Source: Reinekea forsetii
Lineage (GTDB): Bacteria; Pseudomonadota; Gammaproteobacteria; Pseudomonadales; Natronospirillaceae
Direction of reading: 5' to 3'
NCBI RefSeq assembly: GCF_018860385.1
Contig: NZ_JAHKPH010000003.1
Span: forward strand, 1-64,000
DNA: 64,000 bases
Under the pieces are notes generated by a model. The model made no database searches, had not been told where the DNA came from, and saw only the letters and a program-made list of their open reading frames with translations. Positions 46,557-55,634 of this stretch are shown here, piece by piece (positions within the stretch are counted from its first letter, which is position 1; each line of letters starts with the position of its first letter). The position numbers and the translations under genes are program-made.

Positions 46557-47701
46557 TATAATGGACCTTCATTTTTCTTCATGCGCATTCCGTTGGCATA
46601 CTGTTTTAATAAAAAGGGTTTTATTTTATCGTTTAACTTATCAGTACGTGCCTGCAATTGCGAAACAGCTTCCGTTGTAGCGCTAAACGATTCACCATTA
46701 AGCATGGCTTGCGCCCATTCGTTGGTTTCAAATGGTCGGTATAATTTATAAATTTGTTCATCAATGGCCAGAGCAACATCGGCGTCTTTTTCAAATGACC
46801 CTTGAATTACATTGCCAAACTCTAAGTGCACACGACCTTTCCAACCGGTCATGCCTTTAGCAATAGAATTCATATCTTCGTTTTTACGTTTTTTATAGTT
46901 ACCTTCTTCGGCCATGGCATGCAATTCACGCGCTTTAGCAATATCGGTTGGGTCTAACTCATAACTGATGGCTACTGGCACAATATTTAGTTCATTAATG
47001 TAATCGGCATAGTTTACAGTTTTGGGTTTGCTTAAACTGAACATGCCAATGACAGCACTGTTGGTCTTATCATAGCCCGCTTTGGCACGGCCTTCTGCTT
47101 GAGCTATCCATATATTGGCCTTTTCCTCCAATATTGAATAGTGAATATATTTGGACAGCTTCTGAGCCGCTCGTAACCGTTCTTTCATGCCCTTTAGGCC
47201 GCGCTTAACAATGAAGCTTTTATTCAATCTCATTAAATTCGAGGAAAACGGTTTTGATAACAAGTTATCCCCTATGGCAATGCGCACGGTATTGAAACCA
47301 TTATTATACAAAGCCCAGTTCACCATGGCTGGATCCATCACAATATCGCGGTGATTAGAAACGAACAAATACGCCTTAGTTGGATCAAGGTTCTCTAAAC
47401 CATGCACGCTGTATTCTTGTATCGATTTTCGCACTAAAAACCCAGCAAACGGTGCTAGCTTACGCTGAAATTGCTCAATGCTAGACACACCCAATAAATA
47501 GGCTTTGAAGACCAGTCGAATAAAACCCTGAACCAGTTTAGGAACTTTTTTATTGAGCCCAGGCGCTAACCAAGCGGCCATGGTTTTTGAAAACTCAGGG
47601 TCATTCAGCGTTTCTTTCAAAACGCTTTTTACTTCATCATCGTGAAAGGGGCGAATATCGTCAAATTGGCTGTCGTTCATAAACTTCACAGTATCATTCA
47701 A
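46556..47701 (-). CDS. Glycerolipid acyltransferase-type membrane enzyme
   Basis: A 381-residue protein with the PlsC-like acyltransferase fold. The active-site region is FVSNHRDIVMDPAMVNWALY near 115, where the usual HX4D is HX5D. A second conserved block, IWIAQAEGRAKAGYDKT near 198, gives the EGRAK/EGTR-type substrate site. I do not know the acceptor; lysophosphatidic acid is a guess. An alternative start is ATG 47680. The gene is coupled to the VOC gene by a one-base overlap. Confidence 0.7.
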   Translation of the reverse strand: MNDTVKFMNDSQFDDIRPFHDDEVKSVLKETLNDPEFSKTMAAWLAPGLNKKVPKLVQGFIRLVFKAYLLGVSSIEQFQRKLAPFAGFLVRKSIQEYSVHGLENLDPTKAYLFVSNHRDIVMDPAMVNWALYNNGFNTVRIAIGDNLLSKPFSSNLMRLNKSFIVKRGLKGMKERLRAAQKLSKYIHYSILEEKANIWIAQAEGRAKAGYDKTNSAVIGMFSLSKPKTVNYADYINELNIVPVAISYELDPTDIAKARELHAMAEEGNYKKRKNEDMNSIAKGMTGWKGRVHLEFGNVIQGSFEKDADVALAIDEQIYKLYRPFETNEWAQAMLNGESFSATTEAVSQLQARTDKLNDKIKPFLLKQYANGMRMKKNEGPL

Positions 47702-47796
47702 GAGCGAGCATATTAACGAGTTTTCAACGGAGTTTCAGTAGTTTTAGCCGCTTTATGATTGCTTTCACGACAGTTATTCTTTTATGCCGAAAATAA

Positions 47797-48114
47797 CTAA
47801 TCCGTAATTCGCCAATACATTTTGCAACCGTTTATATCAATTTGAAACTGACTATTTTGAGACAATGCATATTGCGCGCCCGTAAAAAGTGAAAACAACA
47901 CATCATTTTCTTGCAAATAAAACGGGGTTATCTCGGTATCATTTAAAAACTCACAAACACTGTCAGGGTTTTTAGATCGATACAATTGCCAGACTTTGGT
48001 GAATGAACTCAATAATTGCTCAGGTAAATTAAATTCTATCCACCCGTGTTGCGCGAGCCAACGGTATTGCACCGTTGGTTGGACAAGAATTTTATCAATC
48101 GGGACTTGCTGCAT
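47797..48114 (-). CDS. Hypothetical protein, 105 residues
   Basis: An unrecognised soluble protein with a mixed alpha/beta look and no signal peptide, membrane segment or cysteine cluster (it has two isolated Cys). It starts within the stop of the hotdog-fold gene (one-base overlap), so it is translationally coupled and probably works with or near that thioesterase-like protein. Segments such as VQYRWLAQHGWIEFNLPEQL do not match any family I know. Confidence 0.5.
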   Translation of the reverse strand: MQQVPIDKILVQPTVQYRWLAQHGWIEFNLPEQLLSSFTKVWQLYRSKNPDSVCEFLNDTEITPFYLQENDVLFSLFTGAQYALSQNSQFQIDINGCKMYWRITD

Positions 48115-48512
48115 TATTGCAAGATTCGATAATCCGCGAGGAAAGTGCAGACTACCTCACCGGTTTCGTCACGAGCGATAATATCGACTATCGCCTTTAA
48201 ATGCCCGCTAGGCCGTTTTACAGGGGCTTCTTTAAAGTGAGCTGTGACAATAATGTTGCTCATTGCTGCCTTAGGGTAACTGACCTCTCCGCTTTTAATG
48301 GCAACCTTCTCACCAAAGCCATGTTCAGAGGCCCAATGCGAACATAAATACCAGCCCGTTAAAACAACCGTAGAGTATTGGCTACCCGCAAAGAAGGTGC
48401 CTTTATCATTTCTATTCCCTTCTATAGGCATCGTAAAAACCGCCTCGTGAGAATTGCACGATACTTTTTTAACACCTAGCGGTTTGATCGGTTCTATTGC
48501 TTCTAAATTCAT
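48114..48512 (-). CDS. Hotdog-fold thioesterase-like protein (YiiD C-terminal type)
   Basis: A 132-residue single-domain protein. The KGTFFAGSQYSTVVLTGWYL helix in the middle and the VTAHFKEAPVKRPSGHLKAI strands fit the YiiD_C/DUF4442 branch of hotdog thioesterases. It would cleave or bind acyl-CoA, but the substrate is unknown. It is followed by the coupled 105-residue gene and preceded by the HAD gene 14 bases upstream. Confidence 0.7.
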   Translation of the reverse strand: MNLEAIEPIKPLGVKKVSCNSHEAVFTMPIEGNRNDKGTFFAGSQYSTVVLTGWYLCSHWASEHGFGEKVAIKSGEVSYPKAAMSNIIVTAHFKEAPVKRPSGHLKAIVDIIARDETGEVVCTFLADYRILQ

Positions 48513-48525
48513 CTCTTTGGCTCCG

Positions 48526-49182
48526 TTACACTTTTGTTAGCCAATTGGGCAAATGCTCTAATGATTCAATAGACCCGGCTAACATGGGGTGCCACTCTGG
48601 TTTAGTGGGGATTAAATCTGGCACATGAAGCACTTGGCAACCTGCGCTTGCCCCGGATTTCACACCATTCTCACTGTCTTCAATGACTAAAGTGCAATTG
48701 GCCGGCATTCCTAAATGCTCAACGCCTTTTAAATAGGGTTCTGGGTTTGGTTTTCCTTGACGAACTTGATCGCCACCGATCACATGTTTAAAAAACGGCA
48801 GCAACTCAAATTGAGTCAGTTTACTGAGGGCCAATTGAGTTCTCGTGCTGGTGACCACCATTTGTGGAATATCGAGCGAATCAACAAACGTTAGTGCTTC
48901 ACAAACTCCCGGTTTAAGTGTCAGTTCGGTTTTTGCCATGCTGACATAAACTTCATTAACGGCCGAATACAGTGATTCAGCCTCGGCCTGGCTTTCAACA
49001 AACTGCAGATACCATTTGACCGTGCTAGCACGATTAAATCCAATAGTCTCTAAGTAGCGCTGCGCGGGGCGCTCCATTAAGTTCATGGAGTTAGCCACTT
49101 CAACAAAAGCTTTCTGAACCAAGCGCTCTGAATCAATTAATACGCCATCCATATCCCACAATACGGCTTGAATTCGGTTCAT
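48526..49182 (-). CDS. HAD-superfamily phosphatase (beta-phosphoglucomutase-like)
   Basis: A 218-residue HAD hydrolase with motif I LWDMDGVLIDSE, a cap domain (about 18-85), motif II VTST, motif III Lys in GGDQVRQGKPNPEPYL, and motif IV IEDSENGVKSG. It resembles HxpB/YniC and other sugar- or hexitol-phosphate phosphatases; the precise substrate is unknown. It ends four bases after the start of the downstream intergenic junction with znuA's stop, so it may be read through from znuA. Confidence 0.85.
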   Translation of the reverse strand: MNRIQAVLWDMDGVLIDSERLVQKAFVEVANSMNLMERPAQRYLETIGFNRASTVKWYLQFVESQAEAESLYSAVNEVYVSMAKTELTLKPGVCEALTFVDSLDIPQMVVTSTRTQLALSKLTQFELLPFFKHVIGGDQVRQGKPNPEPYLKGVEHLGMPANCTLVIEDSENGVKSGASAGCQVLHVPDLIPTKPEWHPMLAGSIESLEHLPNWLTKV

Positions 49183-49186
49183 GCGC

Positions 49187-50164
49187 TTACTCCAAACACT
49201 CAGACATACTGGCCGACAACTGTGTTAATAATTCAAAGTATAAGGTCGGTCCTGGTTCAAGTTTGCTGCCTAAGGTGTCAATTACGCCTATCTTTGCAAA
49301 CGGCAACTTAGATTGAACAACATTCAGGTAGCGAGCATCATATTGCGGCTCTGAAAATAAACAGGTAACCGAGTAATTTTTGGCCGCATCAATTAACAAG
49401 CTCAGAGTTTTCGGTCCTGGCGGTTGCTCAGGGTTTAACACTACTGCGCCAATGCCGTTAAGTTGATAGGTGGCTTCAAAATATTGAAAACCATCATGAA
49501 ACACTATAAATGGCTTAGTCTTTAATCCGGCGGTCTCAACATGAATGTTCCGATTCAGAATATTCAAATCGATGATCAATTGCTTCAGGTTGGCTTCGTA
49601 ATTATCTTTATGGCTAGGATCTAACTGTATAAGCTGCTCGGCCACTGCTTTGCTGAACGCAATTGCATTAAGCGGATCTAGCCAAAAATGTGGGTCATGC
49701 TGACCATGATCGTGACCGTGCTCATGAGCATCATGCTCGTCATGACTATCATGGTCATCGTGTAGGCCTTCTTGCTGCGGAAATAAGCTTGGCCGATTCT
49801 CTAGCAACTTCAAGCCATGCTCATACCCGGTAAGTCCATTTTCATCAAACAATTGCACAATAGTGCTCTTAAGCGCTCGTTGCTCTATTAATCGCCCTAA
49901 ACTTTGCTCTAGGTCTTCGCCGACCCATATAAGTACATCGGCATCGACAACCTGTTGAAGCTGGCTAGGCTTTAACGCAGACGAATGCGGCGATTGATCG
50001 GTTGAATAGATAAGTGATGGCTCAAAAACGTCCTTACCTAAATGAGACACCAAACTGTGCAGCGGCGATATACTGACGGCTACTTTTAGCGATTCAGCAT
50101 GCACATTCCAAACGTTTAACAACAGCACAGTAAATAGTAGGCGAAATGGAAGGGTTTTGAACAC
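49187..50164 (-). CDS. znuA: Zinc ABC transporter substrate-binding protein ZnuA
   Basis: A 325-residue periplasmic zinc-binding protein. A signal peptide ends near residue 23 (NVWNVHAES). The metal site His residues follow SPLHSLV (near 33), and a histidine/aspartate-rich loop (about 132-155, DDHDSHDEHDAHEHGHDHGQ) precedes HFWLDP. The loop is characteristic of zinc rather than manganese proteins. FHDGFQYFE and the LFSEPQYD region complete the fold. It is divergent from znuC-znuB. Confidence 0.95.
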   Translation of the reverse strand: MFKTLPFRLLFTVLLLNVWNVHAESLKVAVSISPLHSLVSHLGKDVFEPSLIYSTDQSPHSSALKPSQLQQVVDADVLIWVGEDLEQSLGRLIEQRALKSTIVQLFDENGLTGYEHGLKLLENRPSLFPQQEGLHDDHDSHDEHDAHEHGHDHGQHDPHFWLDPLNAIAFSKAVAEQLIQLDPSHKDNYEANLKQLIIDLNILNRNIHVETAGLKTKPFIVFHDGFQYFEATYQLNGIGAVVLNPEQPPGPKTLSLLIDAAKNYSVTCLFSEPQYDARYLNVVQSKLPFAKIGVIDTLGSKLEPGPTLYFELLTQLSASMSECLE

Positions 50165-50284
50165 GAGACAGACTCCTAAGCTTGGGAATGCGAAGGCTAC
50201 CGATAGAAGGCGCTAATGTCCATGCAGGCCTTGATTTTTTACCAATCGCCGTCATCATGGCAGCACTAGCCTAGGAGCAGTTTC

Positions 50285-51046
50285 GTGCCGTCAACGTCAA
50301 CACACTCAGTTTTATTACACGCCAAAGATATTGGCTTAACCATTAATGGTCAATCAATCTTAGAACAGGTGAATTTAACCATCAGCGCCGGCGAGATTGT
50401 CACCATTGTCGGCCCTAATGGGGCCGGTAAATCCTCTTTAATAAAAACACTGATTGGCATACAAAAGCCAACCCAAGGTCGAATACATCGCAAGCCATCG
50501 CTGACCATTGGCTATATGCCTCAAAAGTTATCCATTGATGATTCGCTACCCTTAGACGTTTACCGGCTTATGACGCTGACACGAACGGCGAGTTTAGATG
50601 ATGCCGTGCAAGCGCTGGCTCGAACTGGTGTAGAACACCTTATTCATCGAAGTGTCCAGCATTTAAGCGGTGGCGAGTTTCAACGCGTGATGTTAGCGCG
50701 TGCATTGTTGGCCAAGCCCGACATTCTCGTGCTTGATGAACCCGCTCAAGGGGTAGACTTTAACGGCGAGGTAGAGCTCTACGAACTTATTCAAAAATTA
50801 AGAACTGAACTTGGCTGCGCCATTGTGATGGTCTCTCATGATCTGCACATCGTCATGGCCGCTACCGATCAAGTAATCTGTCTCAACAAGCACATCTGTT
50901 GCTCTGGCCACCCTGAATCGGTTTCACAACACCCAGAGTTTACTCAGCTGTTTGGCAAAGAGTTTGCACCAGCCCTAGCGGTTTATACCCACGAACATGA
51001 TCACACTCACGATTTAGGTGACTGCGGAGGCCACCACCATGATTGA
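50285..51046 (+). CDS. znuC: Zinc ABC transporter ATPase ZnuC
   Basis: A 253-residue ABC ATPase with Walker A GPNGAGKSS, signature LSGGEFQRVMLARALL and Walker B ILVLDEPAQGVD. The His-rich C-terminal tail (HEHDHTHDLGDCGGHHHD) is common in zinc systems. It starts at GTG 50285 with AGGAGC upstream. It overlaps znuB by eight bases. I see no convincing Zur box in the 120 bases shared with znuA. Confidence 0.93.
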   Translation: MPSTSTHSVLLHAKDIGLTINGQSILEQVNLTISAGEIVTIVGPNGAGKSSLIKTLIGIQKPTQGRIHRKPSLTIGYMPQKLSIDDSLPLDVYRLMTLTRTASLDDAVQALARTGVEHLIHRSVQHLSGGEFQRVMLARALLAKPDILVLDEPAQGVDFNGEVELYELIQKLRTELGCAIVMVSHDLHIVMAATDQVICLNKHICCSGHPESVSQHPEFTQLFGKEFAPALAVYTHEHDHTHDLGDCGGHHHD

Positions 51047-51836
51047 TTTACTTTGGCCCGCCCTAGTTGCAGGAAGCCTCATTTCGTTACTAGCGGGTCC
51101 GCTCGGTAGTTTTTTAGTCTGGCGAAAAATGGCCTATTTTGGCGAAACGATGGCGCACTCAGGTTTACTGGGAATAACCCTAGCCGTGCTACTCAACTGG
51201 AATATTACCGTAGGAATTGCATTAATAACGTCTATGTTGGCGCTGTTGTTATTTGCATTGCAGCATCAGCATAGAATTCCCGCTGATACGCTTTTAGGCA
51301 TTATGTCTCATGGATCTCTTGCTTTAGGCATGCTGGTGTTAGCTTTTTCTACTCAAATACGAACCGACTTAACAGGCCTACTGTTTGGTGATTTGCTTTC
51401 AGTAGGATCAAGTGATTTATGGTTAGTCGCCATCATAATAACCATTGGTTTGCCGCTGCTCATTACCATTTGGAAGCCGCTACTGGCCATTACCGTGAAT
51501 GAAGATTTAGCCAAAGCAGAGGGCATTAACACGAGCTTAATCAAGGTGGTGTTTTTACTATTGGTGGCCTTAACCATTGCGACCGCCATGAAAATTGTGG
51601 GGGTGTTACTGATTACCGCCTTGATGATTATTCCGCCCGCCGCGGCACGCTTTATTGCAAAAACACCGGAACAAATGGGCGTTATTGCAACCATTATTGC
51701 GGTGTTATCGGTGTGGTTGGGCATTTCTGGCTCTTGGCAGTTTGATGCACCAACCGGCCCAGCCATCGTTGCGATGGCTGTTGTGTTTTTCGTCGCCTCT
51801 GTGGTCGTAACCAACTTAAAGCAAAAAGTGAATTAA
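51039..51836 (+). CDS. znuB: Zinc ABC transporter permease ZnuB
   Basis: A 265-residue permease with about eight membrane helices, including VWRKMAYFGETMAHSGLLGI (about 24-43) and ALMIIPPAAARFIA (about 195-208), both conserved in ZnuB/AdcB proteins. The ATG at 51039 has GGAGG eight bases upstream. A longer frame to 51018 lies inside znuC and is less likely. It overlaps the convergent GFA gene by four bases. Confidence 0.93.
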   Translation: MIDLLWPALVAGSLISLLAGPLGSFLVWRKMAYFGETMAHSGLLGITLAVLLNWNITVGIALITSMLALLLFALQHQHRIPADTLLGIMSHGSLALGMLVLAFSTQIRTDLTGLLFGDLLSVGSSDLWLVAIIITIGLPLLITIWKPLLAITVNEDLAKAEGINTSLIKVVFLLLVALTIATAMKIVGVLLITALMIIPPAAARFIAKTPEQMGVIATIIAVLSVWLGISGSWQFDAPTGPAIVAMAVVFFVASVVVTNLKQKVN

Positions 51837-52261
51837 GCCTTTGGTTTTCGGGGCGGCATAGCTTCGTGCATTGGCAAGTCATCATTGTGGCGGTGCCAAG
51901 GTGCGTTTTCTTGCATGAAATTATGCTGCGAAGGCTTCAATTGCGGATCTTCATTTAAAGAACCGGCTGGAACGATACGACGGTCTAGCCCTTTGGGTTG
52001 CCATGGCAAAGCAGAACCGCAGGTTTTGCAAAAACAAGTTCCAAAATACTTTGCCTCAGGCAAATGAAATTCTGAAATATTATCTTCACCCTGAGTCCAT
52101 TTAAACTGATCGCCTTCTACAAACATGTTAGAAGCAAATGCACTGCCGGTCACTTTTTGGCACCGCGTACAATGACAATATTGAAACAAGTTTAAGTGCC
52201 CTGTTATTTCAAAAGCCACATCGCCACAAAGGCAACTGCCCGTTACTTTATAATCGCTCAT
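51833..52261 (-). CDS. GFA-family zinc protein (second copy)
   Basis: A 142-residue protein with the GFA cysteine pattern: GSCLCGDVAFEI near 8, CHCTRCQKVTGS near 30 and CFCKTCGSALPW near 79. It is the glutathione-dependent formaldehyde-activating fold, likely zinc-binding, reaction unknown. I start at ATG 52261 with GGGGAG five bases upstream; the longer frame from 52294 lies in the neighbouring hydrolase gene. It follows the hydrolase gene directly. Confidence 0.85.
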   Translation of the reverse strand: MSDYKVTGSCLCGDVAFEITGHLNLFQYCHCTRCQKVTGSAFASNMFVEGDQFKWTQGEDNISEFHLPEAKYFGTCFCKTCGSALPWQPKGLDRRIVPAGSLNEDPQLKPSQHNFMQENAPWHRHNDDLPMHEAMPPRKPKA

Positions 52262-52262
52262 G

Positions 52263-53477
52263 TTACTCCCCTTTATCACTGACTGATGATGCAATGGCCC
52301 TAAACGCGGCCACGGCCTTCAAGTTGGCTTCTCCATTATTTTCCATAAAATTAATATCGGCACTGTTCTTTACGATCACCACATCGAGTGCGCGATTAAT
52401 ATAAATAAACTGCCCGTATATGCCAATAGCCATAAATTCTTGGTCGGCGTTTTCAGGCACCCACCATTGATAACCATAACCAAAGGTTGTGCTCGATGTA
52501 CTTCGTTTACCTGGCATGAGGTGTGGCGCATCTGGGGTAATACTGCTTTGAATCCATTGCTCCGGGATAACTTGCTCACCATTGACTCGACCAAAATCTC
52601 GATACAACTTACCAAAACGCGCGTAATCTCTTGATATCAAGTTTAACCCGCCCAATACCATCGGCTCACCCTGGCTGTCGGTAATATAAATGGCATCGCG
52701 CTCTGTCCCTAATTTTGACCAAAGCCTATCGTTGAAGTAATCGACAATAGATTCGCCCGTTGCAGCACGCAATACCATGCCAATAACATGCGTATCGATA
52801 CTCACGTAATGCATGTAGGTACCCTGCTCACGATTACTCGAGAAAGAGCTGGCGAAATCATCAAAGCTGCCACCTAACGCCATGATTCGACCAAAGCGAT
52901 TGATGTCACTGTTAAAATCGCCATAGTCTTCATTAAAGTGAATACCGCTCGACATTTGCAATACATTTTTAATGCTCACGCCTTCATAACCGGTGCCTTT
53001 TAATCGAGGTACGTACTCCGTTACGGGTGCATTTAAATCTGCAATGGCGCCTTCGTTTACGGCGATACCAAACAATGCACTTAAGAAAGACTTAGCCACA
53101 GACCAAGAAATGCGCTGATCATATTCTTCCGTTCCTAAACGATACTGTTCATGCACAATATCGTTTCCTCTTACCACCACCAACGCTGTTGTACTGGTAT
53201 TTTGGAGCCAATTTTCAACATCGAAAACATTTTTATTAAACGTGAACGATTCAGGCAACGGCAAAGGCTCACGACCAAAGTGTTGAACAGGCGGCGATCT
53301 TTTTATGGTCACTGTTGGTGCCATTGTTTGCATATTTGAAAAATTATGAACAATAACATTAGGGTTAAACAGCTTAATCGTGTGGTTTAATTGCTTTAAT
53401 TCACTTTTGAAAAAAAATACGACCAGCACGACTATAACGGCTAAGACAATCAAAATTTTTACTGCAATGCTTTTCAC
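52263..53477 (-). CDS. Membrane-anchored serine hydrolase, class C beta-lactamase fold
   Basis: A 404-residue protein with an N-terminal membrane helix (residues 7-24) and a penicillin-binding/beta-lactamase class C domain. The active-site SVAK is near residue 131, and the Tyr of MHYVS near 230 is the expected general base. QWWVPENADQEF near 345 precedes the third motif region. Family members are esterases, D-Ala carboxypeptidases or other hydrolases; true beta-lactamase activity is not implied. It is followed two bases later by the GFA gene. Confidence 0.82.
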   Translation of the reverse strand: MKSIAVKILIVLAVIVVLVVFFFKSELKQLNHTIKLFNPNVIVHNFSNMQTMAPTVTIKRSPPVQHFGREPLPLPESFTFNKNVFDVENWLQNTSTTALVVVRGNDIVHEQYRLGTEEYDQRISWSVAKSFLSALFGIAVNEGAIADLNAPVTEYVPRLKGTGYEGVSIKNVLQMSSGIHFNEDYGDFNSDINRFGRIMALGGSFDDFASSFSSNREQGTYMHYVSIDTHVIGMVLRAATGESIVDYFNDRLWSKLGTERDAIYITDSQGEPMVLGGLNLISRDYARFGKLYRDFGRVNGEQVIPEQWIQSSITPDAPHLMPGKRSTSSTTFGYGYQWWVPENADQEFMAIGIYGQFIYINRALDVVIVKNSADINFMENNGEANLKAVAAFRAIASSVSDKGE

Positions 53478-53623
53478 TAAACTTGAACCTCTATTATTAT
53501 TTTTTTAATGTAAATGTGCCTTTGCGTTGGCTTACCGTTGCAATGACCACGAGCAAATAGCAACCCGCTAAGAACTAAGCTACACTCGCGCCCTTCAGCA
53601 TATCATTCACTTAGGAGCCCGTC

Positions 53624-54934
53624 ATGCATAACTACTTGCAACACCTCAACACCCTTCAACAACGTTATGACGCTCTTTGTAAGCAATACCAACTAGACGG
53701 CATTTTAATCAGCAGTGGCGCATTAACTTATTACGCGGGTGACGACATGAGCCACCCTTATAAACCGGCACCTTTCGCACAACAATGGCTGCCCTATAAT
53801 GTGGATCCTCTCACTTGGATCTTGATTACGCCAGGCCAAAAGCCTGTTTTATATTGGCCGGCCCAACAAGACTTTTGGCACGTTATTCCAAATGCGCCTG
53901 AAGGCCCTTGGACGGAACATTGGCAAATAGAAGCGGCCGCCACAAACGACTGGATGAGCCAACTGCCATCAAATATTGCTATTTTAGTGAATGATCCTGA
54001 AAATTTACCTCCTGCTTTGAGTGGAGAAATAAACCCAATCACCGTTGTAAATGCCTTGGCGTACCAGCGAGCTTATAAAACCGACTGGGAAGTTGACCAA
54101 CTCACACAAGCTAATATCAACGCCGTCAAAGGGCATTTAGCGGCCGAAAAAGCCTTTTATGATGGTGCTAGTGAAGTTTGCATTCACCAAGCCTTTTTAA
54201 ACGCCAGTGAACAAATGCAAGCCGAAGAACCCTACAGTGCCATCGTCGGGCTAAACGAATCGGCGGCTGTGCTGCATTACGAGCGTAAAAGCCGCTTGCC
54301 GCCGGCTGAGCATCGCACCTTAATTATCGATGCGGGCGCAAAAATCAATGGCTACGCCAGCGACATTACCCGGACAGTAACCAACGACACCGGCTTATTT
54401 AAAACCTTACTCGACAAAATGGATACCTTAGAGCAAGAGCTTTGCGCTGCCTGTACAGCAGGCACTGACTATTTAGCGGTGCATCAACAAACGTTGGTGG
54501 GCATTGCCACTATTTTGAAAGAAACAGGCCTATGCTCACACAGTGTTGATGTGCAACTTGAAAAGCGCATTCCTCAAGTATTTTTCCCACACGGTATTGG
54601 GCACCTACTCGGCTTACAAGTCCACGATATTGCGGGCAAGCAAATAAGCTCAGAAGGTGACATTAAACCTTCTCCCGAAGAAGCACCTTTTTTACGACTA
54701 ACGCGCCGACTCGAAGATGGCATGGTCATCACTATTGAGCCTGGTTTGTATTTTATTCCGATGCTCATTAATAACATGGTAGAAAACATCAGTGACCATG
54801 GTTGTAACTTAGATTTAATTGAACAACTAAAACCATTTGGCGGCATTCGCATTGAAGACAACGTATTGGTGAAAGGCGATACACCTGTTAACTTAACGCG
54901 TAACGCCTACCAGCAACTGGCTAATGCCGATTAA
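53624..54934 (+). CDS. pepQ: Xaa-Pro dipeptidase
   Basis: A 436-residue M24 metallopeptidase close to E. coli PepQ (443), which cleaves dipeptides with C-terminal proline and can also hydrolyse organophosphates. Metal ligands are visible: D in IIDAGAKINGYASDITRT (two Asp), H in PHGIGHLLGLQVHD, E in TIEPGLYF and E in GGIRIEDNVLV. The N-terminal creatinase-like domain covers about 1-165. It has its own ribosome-binding site (TAGGAG). It converges on the HEPN-like gene with a 14-base overlap. Confidence 0.92.
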   Translation: MHNYLQHLNTLQQRYDALCKQYQLDGILISSGALTYYAGDDMSHPYKPAPFAQQWLPYNVDPLTWILITPGQKPVLYWPAQQDFWHVIPNAPEGPWTEHWQIEAAATNDWMSQLPSNIAILVNDPENLPPALSGEINPITVVNALAYQRAYKTDWEVDQLTQANINAVKGHLAAEKAFYDGASEVCIHQAFLNASEQMQAEEPYSAIVGLNESAAVLHYERKSRLPPAEHRTLIIDAGAKINGYASDITRTVTNDTGLFKTLLDKMDTLEQELCAACTAGTDYLAVHQQTLVGIATILKETGLCSHSVDVQLEKRIPQVFFPHGIGHLLGLQVHDIAGKQISSEGDIKPSPEEAPFLRLTRRLEDGMVITIEPGLYFIPMLINNMVENISDHGCNLDLIEQLKPFGGIRIEDNVLVKGDTPVNLTRNAYQQLANAD

Positions 54935-55586
54935 TGACCGGGTAACGCACATCGCCCCAATCTTCTTCGCCAGCATTGAGCATAATTTCTATAAATAAGG
55001 GCACTAAGGTGCCCAATAAGCCTGCACCATCCCGCACCTGTTCTCGGTTAACTCGCCCTTCAAAGGTGGCACCGCCATGCACAATTTGATTGCGCAACAC
55101 AAATAAACGGTCTAGCACTATCGAGCACAATTCGGGGACGCGTTTACGGCTTAGTGCGTTTAACGCCTTAATGGAGGATTGATCAAACTCGGCTTGCCAA
55201 TAGTTGGTTCCATTACGTTGGGCGTGCCAAAACGGCAAAAAAACAAAAGGATTTTTAACGAGTGATTTAACATGCCCGGAATATTCCTCCCACAAGCAAC
55301 TGTATATCTTTTGCTCTTCATCGTGATTCACAATCAGTTCAATAAACTGCTGAAACGACTCCAGCGTTTCTAAAGGCTCATCTCCTACTTCGTCAACACA
55401 AAAACAAGCGCTGAACGAGATCCATAAAGAAATAAACTCTATATCTAAACTTTGCGCTTGCTCTGCACTTTTTAACCAACTAATTGCACGGTGCAATCGA
55501 ATCGCATGGTTCGCCGATAATACGTCTTCGCGTTGCGCCAGGGCTTCTTTAAGTGAATCGGAAGTAGACAGGGTAAATGCAGTCAT
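54921..55586 (-). CDS. HEPN-like domain protein
   Basis: A 221-residue all-helical protein. LFVLRNQIVHGG near residue 170 fits the HEPN RX4-6H signature (Arg-Asn-x3-His), and the preceding helices are of the Apea/HEPN type. HEPN proteins are often RNases in toxin or defence modules, but no partner antitoxin or nuclease gene is adjacent. Stand-alone HEPN-type proteins also have housekeeping roles. Two Cys (ACFC) are near residue 55. It overlaps pepQ convergently by 14 bases. Confidence 0.6.
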   Translation of the reverse strand: MTAFTLSTSDSLKEALAQREDVLSANHAIRLHRAISWLKSAEQAQSLDIEFISLWISFSACFCVDEVGDEPLETLESFQQFIELIVNHDEEQKIYSCLWEEYSGHVKSLVKNPFVFLPFWHAQRNGTNYWQAEFDQSSIKALNALSRKRVPELCSIVLDRLFVLRNQIVHGGATFEGRVNREQVRDGAGLLGTLVPLFIEIMLNAGEEDWGDVRYPVINRH

Positions 55587-55634
55587 AATGCCATCTCAAA
55601 AACAGTTACCCTTAGCTTACTGTTAAACAGGTTA

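Noticed and set aside
50165-50284. Zur box between znuA and znuC
   Set aside because: No stretch resembles the gammaproteobacterial Zur consensus well enough to report.
52263-53477. Beta-lactamase resistance gene
   Set aside because: SVAK and a Tyr motif fit the broad class C hydrolase fold. The membrane anchor and divergent later motifs point to an esterase or peptidase-like protein.
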